The notes: generated by a model not told the origin, from the sequence alone. Shown: positions 24,751 to 33,387, counted from the first letter of the stretch. The stretch is 54,461 nt of DNA from Bacteroidia bacterium (GCA_026391215.1 JAPLDX010000066.1:1-54461); one strand, 5' to 3'. Translations and numbers: made by a program.

Positions 24751-26730
24751 TCATCCCAACATCACCTGTCCCCCTGTCACCGGAACTGCCTGCCCTGTTT
24801 CGTATTCCTGGTCAATGATATAAAGAAGAGCTTTCACTACATCATCAAGTCTGCAGCCACGTTTCATTGGTACCTGTTCTTCATAATATTTTCTTACATC
24901 TTCAATCGTTTTGGCACCAGGAACCTTCCCAGTATTCAGATACTGGACAAACAATCCGTTTTGTGGATCAGACCACAGCGGCCCTTCATAGAAATTTCCC
25001 GGGCATATGGAATTGACTTTTATTCTGTAGGGAGCCAGCTCCATGGCAAAGGACTGAGTGAGCCCTATGCCCCCGAACTTTGCTCCGGAATAGGCAAAGT
25101 TGCGGTTGCTGCCGCGAAGCCCCGATTTGGAATTGATCTGGATGATGTCGGTAAAATAACCCTGTTTCTCAAGGTTCTGAAGCTTCATAACCTCAGACGC
25201 ATACTTTGTACAATAATAATAACCGTTGTAATTAATGCCTGTGACCTTCGAAAATACGTCCGGTTCCATCTCATCCAGACCACCAGCTTTCAAAATACCC
25301 GCATTGCTGATCATGATATCAAGGCCTCCGAATTCGCTTACTGTCGAAGCTATCATCTCCCTGACCGATTCAGGATCTGAAACGTCAGTCCTGACAAAGA
25401 TTGCCTTGCCTGATGATTTTTCAGTCATCAGTCTGGATACCAGGTTATTTCCTGCCTCCTCGTTCAGATCAGCGATCACAACATTGATGCTTAGCCTGCA
25501 GAGAGCTTCAGCTATTCCTGCGCCAAATCCCTGTGCTCCTCCTGTAACGATGGCAATTTTATTTGCATGTCTGTTGTTGCTGTTATCCTGGGTTGTGATC
25601 TTTCTCCTGTAATTCTCAACCTCCCACTGATCAATAAAAGCAACCTGCTCGGGTGAAAGGAATTTTATACCCCCGCACTGCAAGGCATAATGGCAAATCC
25701 TGATAAGATCTTCATAAACATCAAGGGTAGTCTCTGCTGCTGAGCAGGTCTCGCCGATGGCAAAGACGCCCATATCCTTTATTATAACTACTTTGGGAAG
25801 ATACCCGTACTCATTCATGAAGCGAGGGAGCTGATTTTTAAAAGAATCTATGATCTTTTCAGCAGTTGATGAATGCTCAATATATAGAAATCTTGACTTA
25901 CAGTAGACAATTATATCCGGAATAAGAGGAAGTGAGATTTTGTGGAATTCCTGCTGATTAGTATAGTACTTGGAAATCAATGTATTATGCCTGTATCTTA
26001 TAACTGTGGACTTCCCGTCAGAAAGCAGGATACGGATTACCGGCAGCACCTTATGCAGCAATGGATTATATGGAAGCTGTTCGTTATCTGAAATTGGTGT
26101 GATCTGTTTTTCGATGGTTGAAATAATTTCCTTATAAATGTCTTTGATCTCTGATGTTGAATCTGCTCCGGCGAAAACACCATGGTTCTCAAGGAAGATG
26201 ATCCTGGGATCGCCCTGGAATTTTTCCCTGTAAATCAATATCTCCTTTTCAAGCTTTTTGAAAAGAGTATAACCCGGATCAGTATATTGAACAAAAAGTA
26301 CCTTTTCACCGAAATGCTGGTTAATGAAGCTCTTTGCACTCCTGCTGCACAGGACACCATTGACAAGCGAAGGATGGAGGTGAACAACAAATTTGTATCG
26401 TATCAGTTCATGCAAGGAAGTCTCAACCGATGGACGTATGTTCTGAGATGGATCAATGATACATTTAAAGAGATCTATTTTTACCTGTTCTTCTCTTTTT
26501 ACCTGGTCTTCGTCATAGCTTTTTGCTGCTATCACATGCAGTTTTTCCCTGTTTAAGGCAACCAGTCCCGCTTCTGTCAGTTCTGCCAGAGGGTATCCGC
26601 TTGCCTTTATCCAGATGGTACTGTTATCCTTGAAAGATGTATTCCCTCCTCCGGCAATCACGAAATCTTTTTTACTGCCATAAAACCTTGATATTTCAAT
26701 CAGATCTTTAATTTCCTGATTCATAGTCAC
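24751..26730 (-). CDS. Bifunctional class II aldolase / short-chain dehydrogenase fusion
   Basis: A 659-residue fusion. The N-terminal half (about 1-390) is a class II aldolase of the RhaD-like long type: FVIAGGGNTSFKD, metal-binding histidines in VVHLHPSLVNG and a third His in LENHGVFAG. The C-terminal half (about 400-659) is a classical SDR: cofactor loop TGGAQGFGAG, NAG in ISNAGIL, catalytic Ser in INSKSGL and YSGAKFG. Its tail (VPMKRGCRLDDVVKALLY, then TGQAVPVTGGQVML) matches SrlD-type sorbitol-6-phosphate dehydrogenases. In known relatives such as B. subtilis YuxG the aldolase makes an aldehyde that the SDR processes. Length is slightly below YuxG (about 690). It overlaps the PHP gene by 23 bases, indicating translational coupling. 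Confidence 0.9.
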   Translation of the reverse strand: MTMNQEIKDLIEISRFYGSKKDFVIAGGGNTSFKDNSTIWIKASGYPLAELTEAGLVALNREKLHVIAAKSYDEDQVKREEQVKIDLFKCIIDPSQNIRPSVETSLHELIRYKFVVHLHPSLVNGVLCSRSAKSFINQHFGEKVLFVQYTDPGYTLFKKLEKEILIYREKFQGDPRIIFLENHGVFAGADSTSEIKDIYKEIISTIEKQITPISDNEQLPYNPLLHKVLPVIRILLSDGKSTVIRYRHNTLISKYYTNQQEFHKISLPLIPDIIVYCKSRFLYIEHSSTAEKIIDSFKNQLPRFMNEYGYLPKVVIIKDMGVFAIGETCSAAETTLDVYEDLIRICHYALQCGGIKFLSPEQVAFIDQWEVENYRRKITTQDNSNNRHANKIAIVTGGAQGFGAGIAEALCRLSINVVIADLNEEAGNNLVSRLMTEKSSGKAIFVRTDVSDPESVREMIASTVSEFGGLDIMISNAGILKAGGLDEMEPDVFSKVTGINYNGYYYCTKYASEVMKLQNLEKQGYFTDIIQINSKSGLRGSNRNFAYSGAKFGGIGLTQSFAMELAPYRIKVNSICPGNFYEGPLWSDPQNGLFVQYLNTGKVPGAKTIEDVRKYYEEQVPMKRGCRLDDVVKALLYIIDQEYETGQAVPVTGGQVMLG

Positions 26731-27964
26731 TTCTGTTTAAAAAGTACTCAATTACCATCCGTCCAAGCTTTGCCAGCCCGTTTTTTTGATCCAGGCTCAG
26801 GGTACCATCGTCAAGAACATACCCCTGCCGGCTTTGCGCCCTCAGGTACTGGTGCGCAGCAATAATGCAGATCCCTTCCCATGCAATTTTCTTAAGTGAT
26901 TCATCAAGCGGTACAGAACCTCTTGATGAAACAGTCAAAGGGATAAGCTCGGGTGTATTGTGCTCTGTGCCGAATGTTATTACAAAACCTTTTTTATGAA
27001 AGAACTCAACAAAATCTTTCAGAATAGCCTGGTCATTTCTGCCGGGTATCAGCTCAATACAGCCTATCCCAAGTGAAGACAGGGAGGAATAAAGCTTTTC
27101 GGCATCATTTTCAAATTCAGTAAATTTTCCAGACGGATCATCAAGAAGAACAGGATAACAGGGTATTCCTCCTGTATTGACAATTATCCTGATGATCTTT
27201 TTCAGGTTCAGGAAAGAGTTTTCGTCTTCCTTGACAAATGCTGCACCGCCGGCTTTTAAAAGGTTTGACCGGATCTCGTTTTCAAGGGCAGCCGGATTGC
27301 TCAGACCTGTTTTTGTCTTTTTCACTCCATAAAGAGTCTCAATAAATCCGATCTGTTCCTCATCTGTACTGAAATTCTTCATAGCAATGACCCTGACAGC
27401 TTTAGCCAGATGACGCTCACGAACCAGCTCACGGGCATATTTATTTTTTATCTCTTCAAAAGTGAATGTAAGCGAAGGATTTACAGGCTCAATGAGGTTG
27501 TTGAGATTATCAATCATTGTCCTGACCTGGTTCTGGCTCTCATTAATTACTTTATTCAGACGTCTTCTATCCCGCCACCCTGGTTTGAAGGGATAGTCCA
27601 GTCCTTTGCCGCAGAAGTATATCCTTCCCGGATTATTAGGGTCATTGATTCTTATACCTGCCTTTTGTTCTTTCTTCAGCAAGCCTATGAATTCAATATT
27701 GAATAGTGGAAAAATATTGTTATTGAGGCACCCAAAGTAAAATGGATCATAACCATCGGTCACAAAAAAATCGTTTATGCCCAGGGCTGCTATTCCTTCA
27801 TCTTTTGCCATGGAGAAAACAGCCTCAAGATTTTCAAAGGAGCTGAATGAATATGGAGTATGAATATGTCCGTTGGCTTCCCTGTAAACCGGAACTTTGG
27901 CGCCATTCATAGTTTTGATCAGCTCCTCATAAGATGGAAAACCGGCAAGGAAGTATTTTGTCAT
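26708..27964 (-). CDS. PHP-domain protein
   Basis: A 418-residue protein whose N-terminus has the PHP metal-binding motif NGHIHTPYSFSSFENLEAV, then GIAALGINDFFVTDGY and later FGTEHNTPEL, which would supply further metal ligands. PHP domains are usually phosphoesterases of the histidinol-phosphatase type. It sits between a class II aldolase and the aldolase-SDR fusion and overlaps the latter by 23 bases, so a sugar-phosphate or cyclic-phosphate substrate in the same pathway is likely. A middle region (about 130-260) is rich in charged residues and lacks clear motifs. Function beyond a metal-dependent hydrolase is not assigned. Confidence 0.78.
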   Translation of the reverse strand: MTKYFLAGFPSYEELIKTMNGAKVPVYREANGHIHTPYSFSSFENLEAVFSMAKDEGIAALGINDFFVTDGYDPFYFGCLNNNIFPLFNIEFIGLLKKEQKAGIRINDPNNPGRIYFCGKGLDYPFKPGWRDRRRLNKVINESQNQVRTMIDNLNNLIEPVNPSLTFTFEEIKNKYARELVRERHLAKAVRVIAMKNFSTDEEQIGFIETLYGVKKTKTGLSNPAALENEIRSNLLKAGGAAFVKEDENSFLNLKKIIRIIVNTGGIPCYPVLLDDPSGKFTEFENDAEKLYSSLSSLGIGCIELIPGRNDQAILKDFVEFFHKKGFVITFGTEHNTPELIPLTVSSRGSVPLDESLKKIAWEGICIIAAHQYLRAQSRQGYVLDDGTLSLDQKNGLAKLGRMVIEYFLNRSDYESGN

Positions 27965-27982
27965 CGAATAAGATTTGGTTTA

Positions 27983-28621
27983 TTACCTGAATAGCCTATC
28001 AATTTCGCGTATTCTTGAAGGACTAAGCATGCTTTTCTTCCCTTTCATCTCAACAACCAATGTCATTTTTGCTGCATTTTCAAGGACTTCCAGTTTATCA
28101 AATGCTTTTAACAGATCCGTACCGGTAGTGAGTATGCCATGGTTTTCAAGCAGAAGGATATCGGCGTCTTTTGAATTTTCAGCAGCAACATCAGCAAGTT
28201 CCTGCGATCCCATTAACTCATAGGGTACGAACCTCGGTGTTCCGCATATTGCCCTGGCTTCAGCTGTAAGACTGGTATTGATTTCGCATTTCATTGCTGT
28301 GAACGATGATGCAAATACCGGGTGGGCATGGACGATGGCAGATACATCGCTTCTCTTTTTATAAATGTTAAGATGAAGGGTAAATTCAATTGACGGCTTA
28401 AGGTCAGGAGTCAGGTTTTCACCAAGAATTGACATTATACCAACCTCCTTCCATTTCATGCATCCTTTGTCAGTTGCAGATGGAGTTATCACAATTCTAT
28501 CTTCAGATACCCGGAGACTAATATTTCCGCCAGAGGTAGTCGTAAGCCCCAGGCGATAAAGACGTTTCATAAAGCGGGCAACCTCTTTCCGCTGCTTTTT
28601 AAATTTCTGATTCTTCTTCAT
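27983..28621 (-). CDS. Class II aldolase/adducin family protein (FucA-like)
   Basis: A 212-residue zinc-dependent aldolase or epimerase. Motifs: LGLTTTSGGNISLRV (phosphate binding), PSIEFTLHLNIY with the catalytic Glu, the metal histidines VHAHPVF and LENHGILTTG. Length matches L-fuculose-1-phosphate aldolase (about 215). It lies 18 bases upstream of the PHP gene and 67 bases downstream of the E1 gene. With the aldolase half of the fusion, the operon has two class II aldolases, suggesting either two substrates or successive steps. It might instead be an epimerase (AraD type) or decarboxylase; the family does not separate these by motif alone. Confidence 0.88.
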   Translation of the reverse strand: MKKNQKFKKQRKEVARFMKRLYRLGLTTTSGGNISLRVSEDRIVITPSATDKGCMKWKEVGIMSILGENLTPDLKPSIEFTLHLNIYKKRSDVSAIVHAHPVFASSFTAMKCEINTSLTAEARAICGTPRFVPYELMGSQELADVAAENSKDADILLLENHGILTTGTDLLKAFDKLEVLENAAKMTLVVEMKGKKSMLSPSRIREIDRLFR

Positions 28622-28688
28622 GTACTTAATTATATGTAAAGATATTAAAAGGAAGATTGGATTTCATATGTTATTAATCTTCGTAAAA

Positions 28689-31157
28689 CTATACTCCCTC
28701 TTTATTTAGCTTTATAATTTTATCATCCGAGAAGTCGCGTTTTGGCTCATGCCCCTTAAGCGGAACGATCTTTTCATGAATTGCATCCAGTATCCAATCA
28801 GGCTGAGGGAAGAAATACTCTTCCATTTCAAAAGCAGGAATGATCCAGTTCCGTGAGCCGACGACCACAGGAGGAGCGTCAAGATAGTCGAAAGCCAGTT
28901 CGGTGATTGTCTGGGCCATCTCTTTCAGGAATGATCCCCTGGATGAGGCATCACTGGCAAGGATGATCCTCCCGGTCTTCTTAACTGATTCAATGACAGG
29001 CTGATAATTGAACGGTACCAGTGTCCTGGCATCAATCACCTCTGCATTCAGACCATAAACCTGCTTAAGAGTATCAGCAGCTTTAATTGCCGGGTATAAC
29101 GTAGCGCCTATTGTAAGTATTGTTATATCATTTCCTGAACGTTTAATATCTGGTTCGCCAATAGGTATCTCATAATATCCTTCAGGTACGCCCTCTGAAT
29201 GGAACATCTCTCCGACATCATAAATCCTCTGGCTCTCAAAGAAGATAACCGGGTCAGTTCCCTGTAATGCTGCATTCATCAATCCTTTGGCATCATAGGG
29301 TGTTGCCGGGAATACGACTTTCAATCCAGGTATATGAGCAGTCAGTGACGACCAGTCCTGTGAATGCTGGGCGCCATATTTTGAACCGACTGAAACCCTT
29401 ATTACCACCGGCATCTTTATTAAATTACCGCTCATAGCCTGCCACTTGGGGAGCTGGTTGAAGACTTCATCTCCTGATCTTCCAAGAAAATCGCAGTACA
29501 TGATCTCAGCAATAACTCTTCCGCCGCACATCCCGTAACCGATGGCAGTCCCTACTATTGCACCTTCAGAAATAGGGGAATTGAACAGGCGGTGATAGGG
29601 GAGAGCTTCTGTCAGTCCGCGGTATACTGCAAATGCTCCGCCCCAATCGCGGTTCTCCTCACCCCAGGCAGCAAGAGTGGGATCTTTGTAGAAACGGTCA
29701 ATGACAGCTTCAAAGATCCCGTCACGAAGCTGGAATAATTTTGCTTTGGAAACGGGCTTTCCATCTTTATCCTTAAAGAATCTCTCCTTATTCTTTATTG
29801 ATTTTACCCGGGGATTCTCTTCAAGAGGCAAAAGTACTTCAGGAATGGCTTCTTCCATTTTGATGGCCGATCCGTTTGAGAACATCATTTTACCAATAGC
29901 GTCAGGATCAATGTCAAGATCCAGCCGGGGTGAAATATGATCATCGACTGTAAGCTTCAGAATATGTGAAATCAGTTCAGCAATGTCATGTCTTATATCG
30001 TCAAGATGGTCCTGCTTTTCTATTCCTGCGCTGACCAGTGAATTACCAAATGAAATTATTGAATCCTCCTTTTGCCAGGCCTCTATTTCTTCCTTCGATC
30101 TGTACGATGAAGCATCGGATGGTGAATGCCCGCTAATTCTGTAAGTAAGTGTATCAAGAAGGACAGGTCCTTTCTTTTCGCTGAGAAGCTTCTTCTTGCG
30201 TTTGAATGCATCAATGACAGCAAGAGGGTTGTATCCGTCAACACGTTCTGCATGCATCATTTCGGGATTGACACCTGCCCCTATGCGTGCCAGAATATTA
30301 AAGCCCATGGTCTCGCCCATAGTCTGTCCGCCCATGCCATACAGGTTATTCATAAAGTTGAATATCAAAGGCAATCCGCCTCTGTATTCACCATCCCAGA
30401 GTGTTTTGTATTGATCCATGGTTGCAAAGCAAATACCCTCCCATACCGGGCCGCAACCCAGGGAGGCGTCGCCGATATTACATACCACAATACCAGGCTT
30501 CCTGTTTATTTTCTTATACAGTGCGGCACCGACTGAAATATCTCCTGATCCGCCTACAATAGCATTATTGGGATAAATTCCAAAAGGAGTGAAGAAGGCA
30601 TGCATTGAACCGCCCAAACCTTTATTAAAACCGTTTTCCCTGGCAAAGATCTCAGCCAGGGCTCCATATAACAGGAAATTTATTGCCAGTTCGCTGATAT
30701 TTCCCTGGAATCCTTTTTCGACAACTTTGAGGGTGCTTCCGCTGAAGTAATTGCTCATTATTGAATAGAGATCGTCATCGTTCAGCTTGTTGATTGCCGA
30801 TAATCCCTTTGCCAGTATCTCTCCATGACTCCGGTGTGATCCGAAGATATAATCGTCCACATCAAGATTATAAGCCATCCCTACTGCAGAGGCTTCCTGT
30901 CCGATTGAAAGATGAGCCGGTCCGGGATGATTATATTTTATCCCGTTATATTCATTTGTTGTTTTAATAAGGTTGAGCATGGTCTCAAATTCCCGGATAA
31001 TTGCCATGTCACGGAATATTCTCAGGAGATCATCATTGCTGAAATTCTTCTTTTCATCAGCGATGGATTTATTGTACTGATTTACAGGTATTTTCCCGAA
31101 TTCAATGAATTGCGCTTTCCGTACAATTTTTGGGTTAATGTTTTGACATTTTGGCAT
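28689..31157 (-). CDS. Fused 2-oxoacid/acetoin dehydrogenase E1 alpha-beta
   Basis: An 822-residue thiamine-diphosphate E1 in which alpha (about 1-400) and beta (about 460-800) halves are one chain. Alpha: SHRSHGEILAKG, the ThDP motif GDASLGCGPVWEG and the phosphorylation-loop-like SGHSPSDASSYRS. Beta: GTAIGYGMCGGRVIAEIMY, DEVFNQLPKWQAMSG, HSQDWSSLTAHIPGLKVV and VIDARTLVPF. It would decarboxylate a 2-oxoacid or cleave an acetoin-like ketol and pass the acyl group to the lipoyl E2. Resemblance is to branched-chain or acetoin enzymes, not to AceE. E2 lies 78 bases upstream in the same direction, with a G/C-rich palindrome between. No E3 is nearby, so a housekeeping one is presumably shared. Confidence 0.92.
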   Translation of the reverse strand: MPKCQNINPKIVRKAQFIEFGKIPVNQYNKSIADEKKNFSNDDLLRIFRDMAIIREFETMLNLIKTTNEYNGIKYNHPGPAHLSIGQEASAVGMAYNLDVDDYIFGSHRSHGEILAKGLSAINKLNDDDLYSIMSNYFSGSTLKVVEKGFQGNISELAINFLLYGALAEIFARENGFNKGLGGSMHAFFTPFGIYPNNAIVGGSGDISVGAALYKKINRKPGIVVCNIGDASLGCGPVWEGICFATMDQYKTLWDGEYRGGLPLIFNFMNNLYGMGGQTMGETMGFNILARIGAGVNPEMMHAERVDGYNPLAVIDAFKRKKKLLSEKKGPVLLDTLTYRISGHSPSDASSYRSKEEIEAWQKEDSIISFGNSLVSAGIEKQDHLDDIRHDIAELISHILKLTVDDHISPRLDLDIDPDAIGKMMFSNGSAIKMEEAIPEVLLPLEENPRVKSIKNKERFFKDKDGKPVSKAKLFQLRDGIFEAVIDRFYKDPTLAAWGEENRDWGGAFAVYRGLTEALPYHRLFNSPISEGAIVGTAIGYGMCGGRVIAEIMYCDFLGRSGDEVFNQLPKWQAMSGNLIKMPVVIRVSVGSKYGAQHSQDWSSLTAHIPGLKVVFPATPYDAKGLMNAALQGTDPVIFFESQRIYDVGEMFHSEGVPEGYYEIPIGEPDIKRSGNDITILTIGATLYPAIKAADTLKQVYGLNAEVIDARTLVPFNYQPVIESVKKTGRIILASDASSRGSFLKEMAQTITELAFDYLDAPPVVVGSRNWIIPAFEMEEYFFPQPDWILDAIHEKIVPLKGHEPKRDFSDDKIIKLNKEGV

Positions 31158-31210
31158 ATGAAATTATCTTATAGTCAGTAGTTTATATTGTCTTTTTTCC
31201 TTTTCTGATA

Positions 31211-31238
31211 ACCCCCCTTCAGGGGGGGTGGGGGGTCA
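31211..31238. repeat. C/G-rich palindrome, copy D, overlapping the E2 stop
   Basis: C6 (31212-31217), TTCA and G7, then T and G6, ending in the TCA that is the E2 stop codon read from the minus strand. The six-pair stem lies between E2 and E1 within the operon, so it could cause partial termination or set the E2:E1 ratio. Confidence 0.8.
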
Positions 31239-32462
31239 TTTATATTCAAATTTCTCTATCTGCTCTTTTATCTCTCTCAGGAACAACGTTGCCGGACCTC
31301 CGTCGATAGCCCTGTGGTCATAAGTGAGCGACAATCCCATATATGGTACAAATCCAAACGTGTTGTTGCCCAGATCGATAGGCCTGTTAATAATAGAACA
31401 GACTCCAAGGATAGCTACCTGCGGCAGGTTGATAACCGGTGTGAACATTTCCACGCCGTAGTTTCCAAGATTAGATACTGTGAATGATGCCGCCGTGCTT
31501 TTGATAAGTTCAGGATCTATATTGCCCTTGCGGCATGAATCTGCAGTTGATTTCAGCTCCCGGGACAATTGTACAAGGTCCATTTCTCCCGCATTCCTTA
31601 CCGCCGGTACCATGAGTCCGCGCGGAGTATCCACAGCTAATCCAAGATGAACTTTATTGAATGTTCTGATTGATTCACCCTGGAAATGGCTGTTGGCTTC
31701 AGGGAATTTCTCCAGGGCCCGTATCACGCACCAGCAGATCATATCGTTAAGCTTAATATCCTGCCTTGCATTTCCGGAGGCCAACCCTTCCTTGATTTTA
31801 CGTCTTGCTTCAAGAAGCTTGCGGACGTCAGCGCTCATATGATGTGTCAGCTGGGCTGAGCTTTGAAGTGAAGTATGCATGGCTTTTGCTATCAGCCTGC
31901 GGACATTGCTCAAAGGCAGTTCTGAATAATTCTTACCGTCTGAAGAGACCATTTTATCAAATTGAACAGCTCCGGATGAAGCTTTTTCAATATCGGTTAG
32001 TACAATCCTCCCGTTTGGTCCTGATCCCTGGAGATTGGTATAATTTATTCCTTTTCCCTTTGCAAGAATCCTGGCCCTTGGGGATATCCTGATCCTTGAA
32101 TCTGAAGGGGAGGCAGCTATCAGTACCTTTCCGGTTTCATGTCCGGAACCCTGTTCAGGTTTTGTTGCCGGACCGGATTCTTTTACCAGGGTGCTTCCCG
32201 GGTACAGGGATTTGATGTCTTCTCCGGGCTGGCCGATGGCTGCAACGTTTATAAGTACGGGTACTTCAGCACCTTCATCGAAGAATGTATCAAGGAGGAT
32301 GCCTTCACCCGGAGATTCCATTTCGAATGCTGCCTTATCGGTTTCATAAGAAAAGAGAATGTCTCCTGTGGAAACCTTGTCTCCCTTGTTTTTAAACCAT
32401 CGGGTGATGATGCAGGTTTCTACGGACTGTCCCTGCTTTGGCATTGTAACTGGAATGGCCAT
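31236..32462 (-). CDS. Dihydrolipoamide acyltransferase (E2)
   Basis: A 408-residue E2 core subunit. The N-terminal lipoyl domain carries the lipoylation lysine Lys43 in YETDKAAFEME. After a linker a peripheral-subunit-binding domain follows (about 125-160, RISPRARILAKGKGINY). The catalytic domain ends with YDHRAIDGGPATLFLREI, with His383 and the nearby Asp as the acyltransferase pair. The start is fixed by the family pattern MAIPVTMPKQGQ. It accepts acyl groups from the fused E1 downstream to make acyl-CoA. As first gene of the operon it is preceded by a heptamer repeat that touches its ATG, and it faces the GntR regulator. Confidence 0.93.
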   Translation of the reverse strand: MAIPVTMPKQGQSVETCIITRWFKNKGDKVSTGDILFSYETDKAAFEMESPGEGILLDTFFDEGAEVPVLINVAAIGQPGEDIKSLYPGSTLVKESGPATKPEQGSGHETGKVLIAASPSDSRIRISPRARILAKGKGINYTNLQGSGPNGRIVLTDIEKASSGAVQFDKMVSSDGKNYSELPLSNVRRLIAKAMHTSLQSSAQLTHHMSADVRKLLEARRKIKEGLASGNARQDIKLNDMICWCVIRALEKFPEANSHFQGESIRTFNKVHLGLAVDTPRGLMVPAVRNAGEMDLVQLSRELKSTADSCRKGNIDPELIKSTAASFTVSNLGNYGVEMFTPVINLPQVAILGVCSIINRPIDLGNNTFGFVPYMGLSLTYDHRAIDGGPATLFLREIKEQIEKFEYK

Positions 32463-32532
32463 GTTAGTGGTTAGTGGTTGGTGGTTGGTGGTTGGTGGTT
32501 GGTGGTTGGTGGTTGGTGGTTGGTGGTTGGTG
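32463..32532. repeat. Ten 7-bp repeats abutting the E2 start codon
   Basis: GTTRGTG is repeated ten times without interruption: two GTTAGTG copies next to the gene, then eight GTTGGTG copies. The block begins at the base immediately before the E2 ATG (plus strand CAT at 32460-32462). In the mRNA sense it reads CACYAAC. Since the block is made of seven-base units, slippage would change leader length in steps of seven. Confidence 0.95.
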
Positions 32533-32585
32533 GTTTACTTGTTATTATATGTAGAATGGAATTTATTTCATAGAAAGATATCTTA

Positions 32586-32635
32586 TTGTAAATCAGGAAT
32601 TACAAAAATAAAATAAAATACTTGTATTTACAAGT
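32586..32635. promoter_or_regulatory. E2 operon promoter with overlapping palindromic operators
   Basis: On the minus strand, TATTTTTG at 32603-32610 matches the Bacteroidota -7 box TAnnTTTG exactly, and TTG (32631-32633) lies 20 bases upstream as the -33 box. The -33 box lies inside a perfect palindrome ACTTGTA-TT-TACAAGT (32620-32635). A second, looser inverted repeat TTGTAA-N8-TTACAA (32586-32605) overlaps the -7 box. The divergent GntR-family gene begins 5 bases past the palindrome, so it is the natural candidate to bind here, shutting off the operon and its own gene. Confidence 0.6.
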
Positions 32636-32640
32636 AAAAT

Positions 32641-33387
32641 ATGATATATTTACAAAAAATATTTCCTGTCATGACGCCATCAAGGAATTTGCCTCAGCAC
32701 AGAAGGCTATACGAGATTCTCAGGAAGCATATTACTGAAGGGATCTACAAAGAAGGCGACCTGCTTCCATCTGAAAATGAATTGTGTCAGCTATACGGTA
32801 TGACAAGGCCGACAGTGAGGCAGTCTCTAAGCACACTGGCCAATGACGGATATATAACGAAACACCAGGGCAAGGGCAGCATAGTGCATCATCTTCCGCG
32901 GGAAATAGGTATCCTGTCTGTATCGGGAACCACATCTGCAGTCGGGAACAGGAACCTTAAAACACGGATAATCGTTAAGCCTGTTCTCATTTCATGGAAC
33001 AATGACTTCATGTTTCCCCTGTCTCAACTGGAGAAGGAGTCCGGATGCATATACATGGAGAGACTCCGCCTGCTCGACGACATTCCAATATTTTATGATA
33101 TAAGCTATATTGCCAATATCAATCTCCCAAGAATAACATCAAGGCAGTTTGAAAACAGATCGTTATTCAAGATTCTCAGGGAACATTATCATATCGAAAT
33201 AAAAGGAGGGGAGCAGAGAATAAAAGCCATACCCGCATCTTTAAAAACAAGCTCTCTCCTTCATCTTAAGAAAAACCAGCCTGTACTGCATCTTGAAAGA
33301 AAGATGGTTACTAATGTCAATGGTCTGTTCCTGTATTCGTCAATATATTGCAATACTGAGAAATATTCAATTTTCGGAAGATTCTGA
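32641..33387 (+). CDS. GntR-family transcriptional regulator with UTRA domain
   Basis: A 248-residue regulator of the HutC type. The winged helix (about 20-80) includes PSENELCQLYGMTRPTVRQ and a wing GYITKHQGKGSIV. The UTRA ligand domain (about 95-245) ends with VLHLERKMVTNVNGLFLYSSIY. UTRA domains often sense sugar phosphates or other small metabolites, in keeping with the adjacent sugar-catabolic operon. ATG 32641 is used, but M11 (32671) is a plausible start because the first ten residues (MIYLQKIFPV) look unlike a GntR opening. The gene is divergent from E2 and shares the palindromic control region. Confidence 0.9.
   Translation: MIYLQKIFPVMTPSRNLPQHRRLYEILRKHITEGIYKEGDLLPSENELCQLYGMTRPTVRQSLSTLANDGYITKHQGKGSIVHHLPREIGILSVSGTTSAVGNRNLKTRIIVKPVLISWNNDFMFPLSQLEKESGCIYMERLRLLDDIPIFYDISYIANINLPRITSRQFENRSLFKILREHYHIEIKGGEQRIKAIPASLKTSSLLHLKKNQPVLHLERKMVTNVNGLFLYSSIYCNTEKYSIFGRF

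Noticed and set aside
24688..25380. 230-codon + frame across the aldolase-SDR gene
   Set aside because: Antisense to a well-supported enzyme; no recognisable protein features and it begins in a low-complexity C-rich spacer.
32359..32616. Open frame on + with WWLVVGG repeats
   Set aside because: It is a by-product of the heptamer repeat and of E2 read on the opposite strand.
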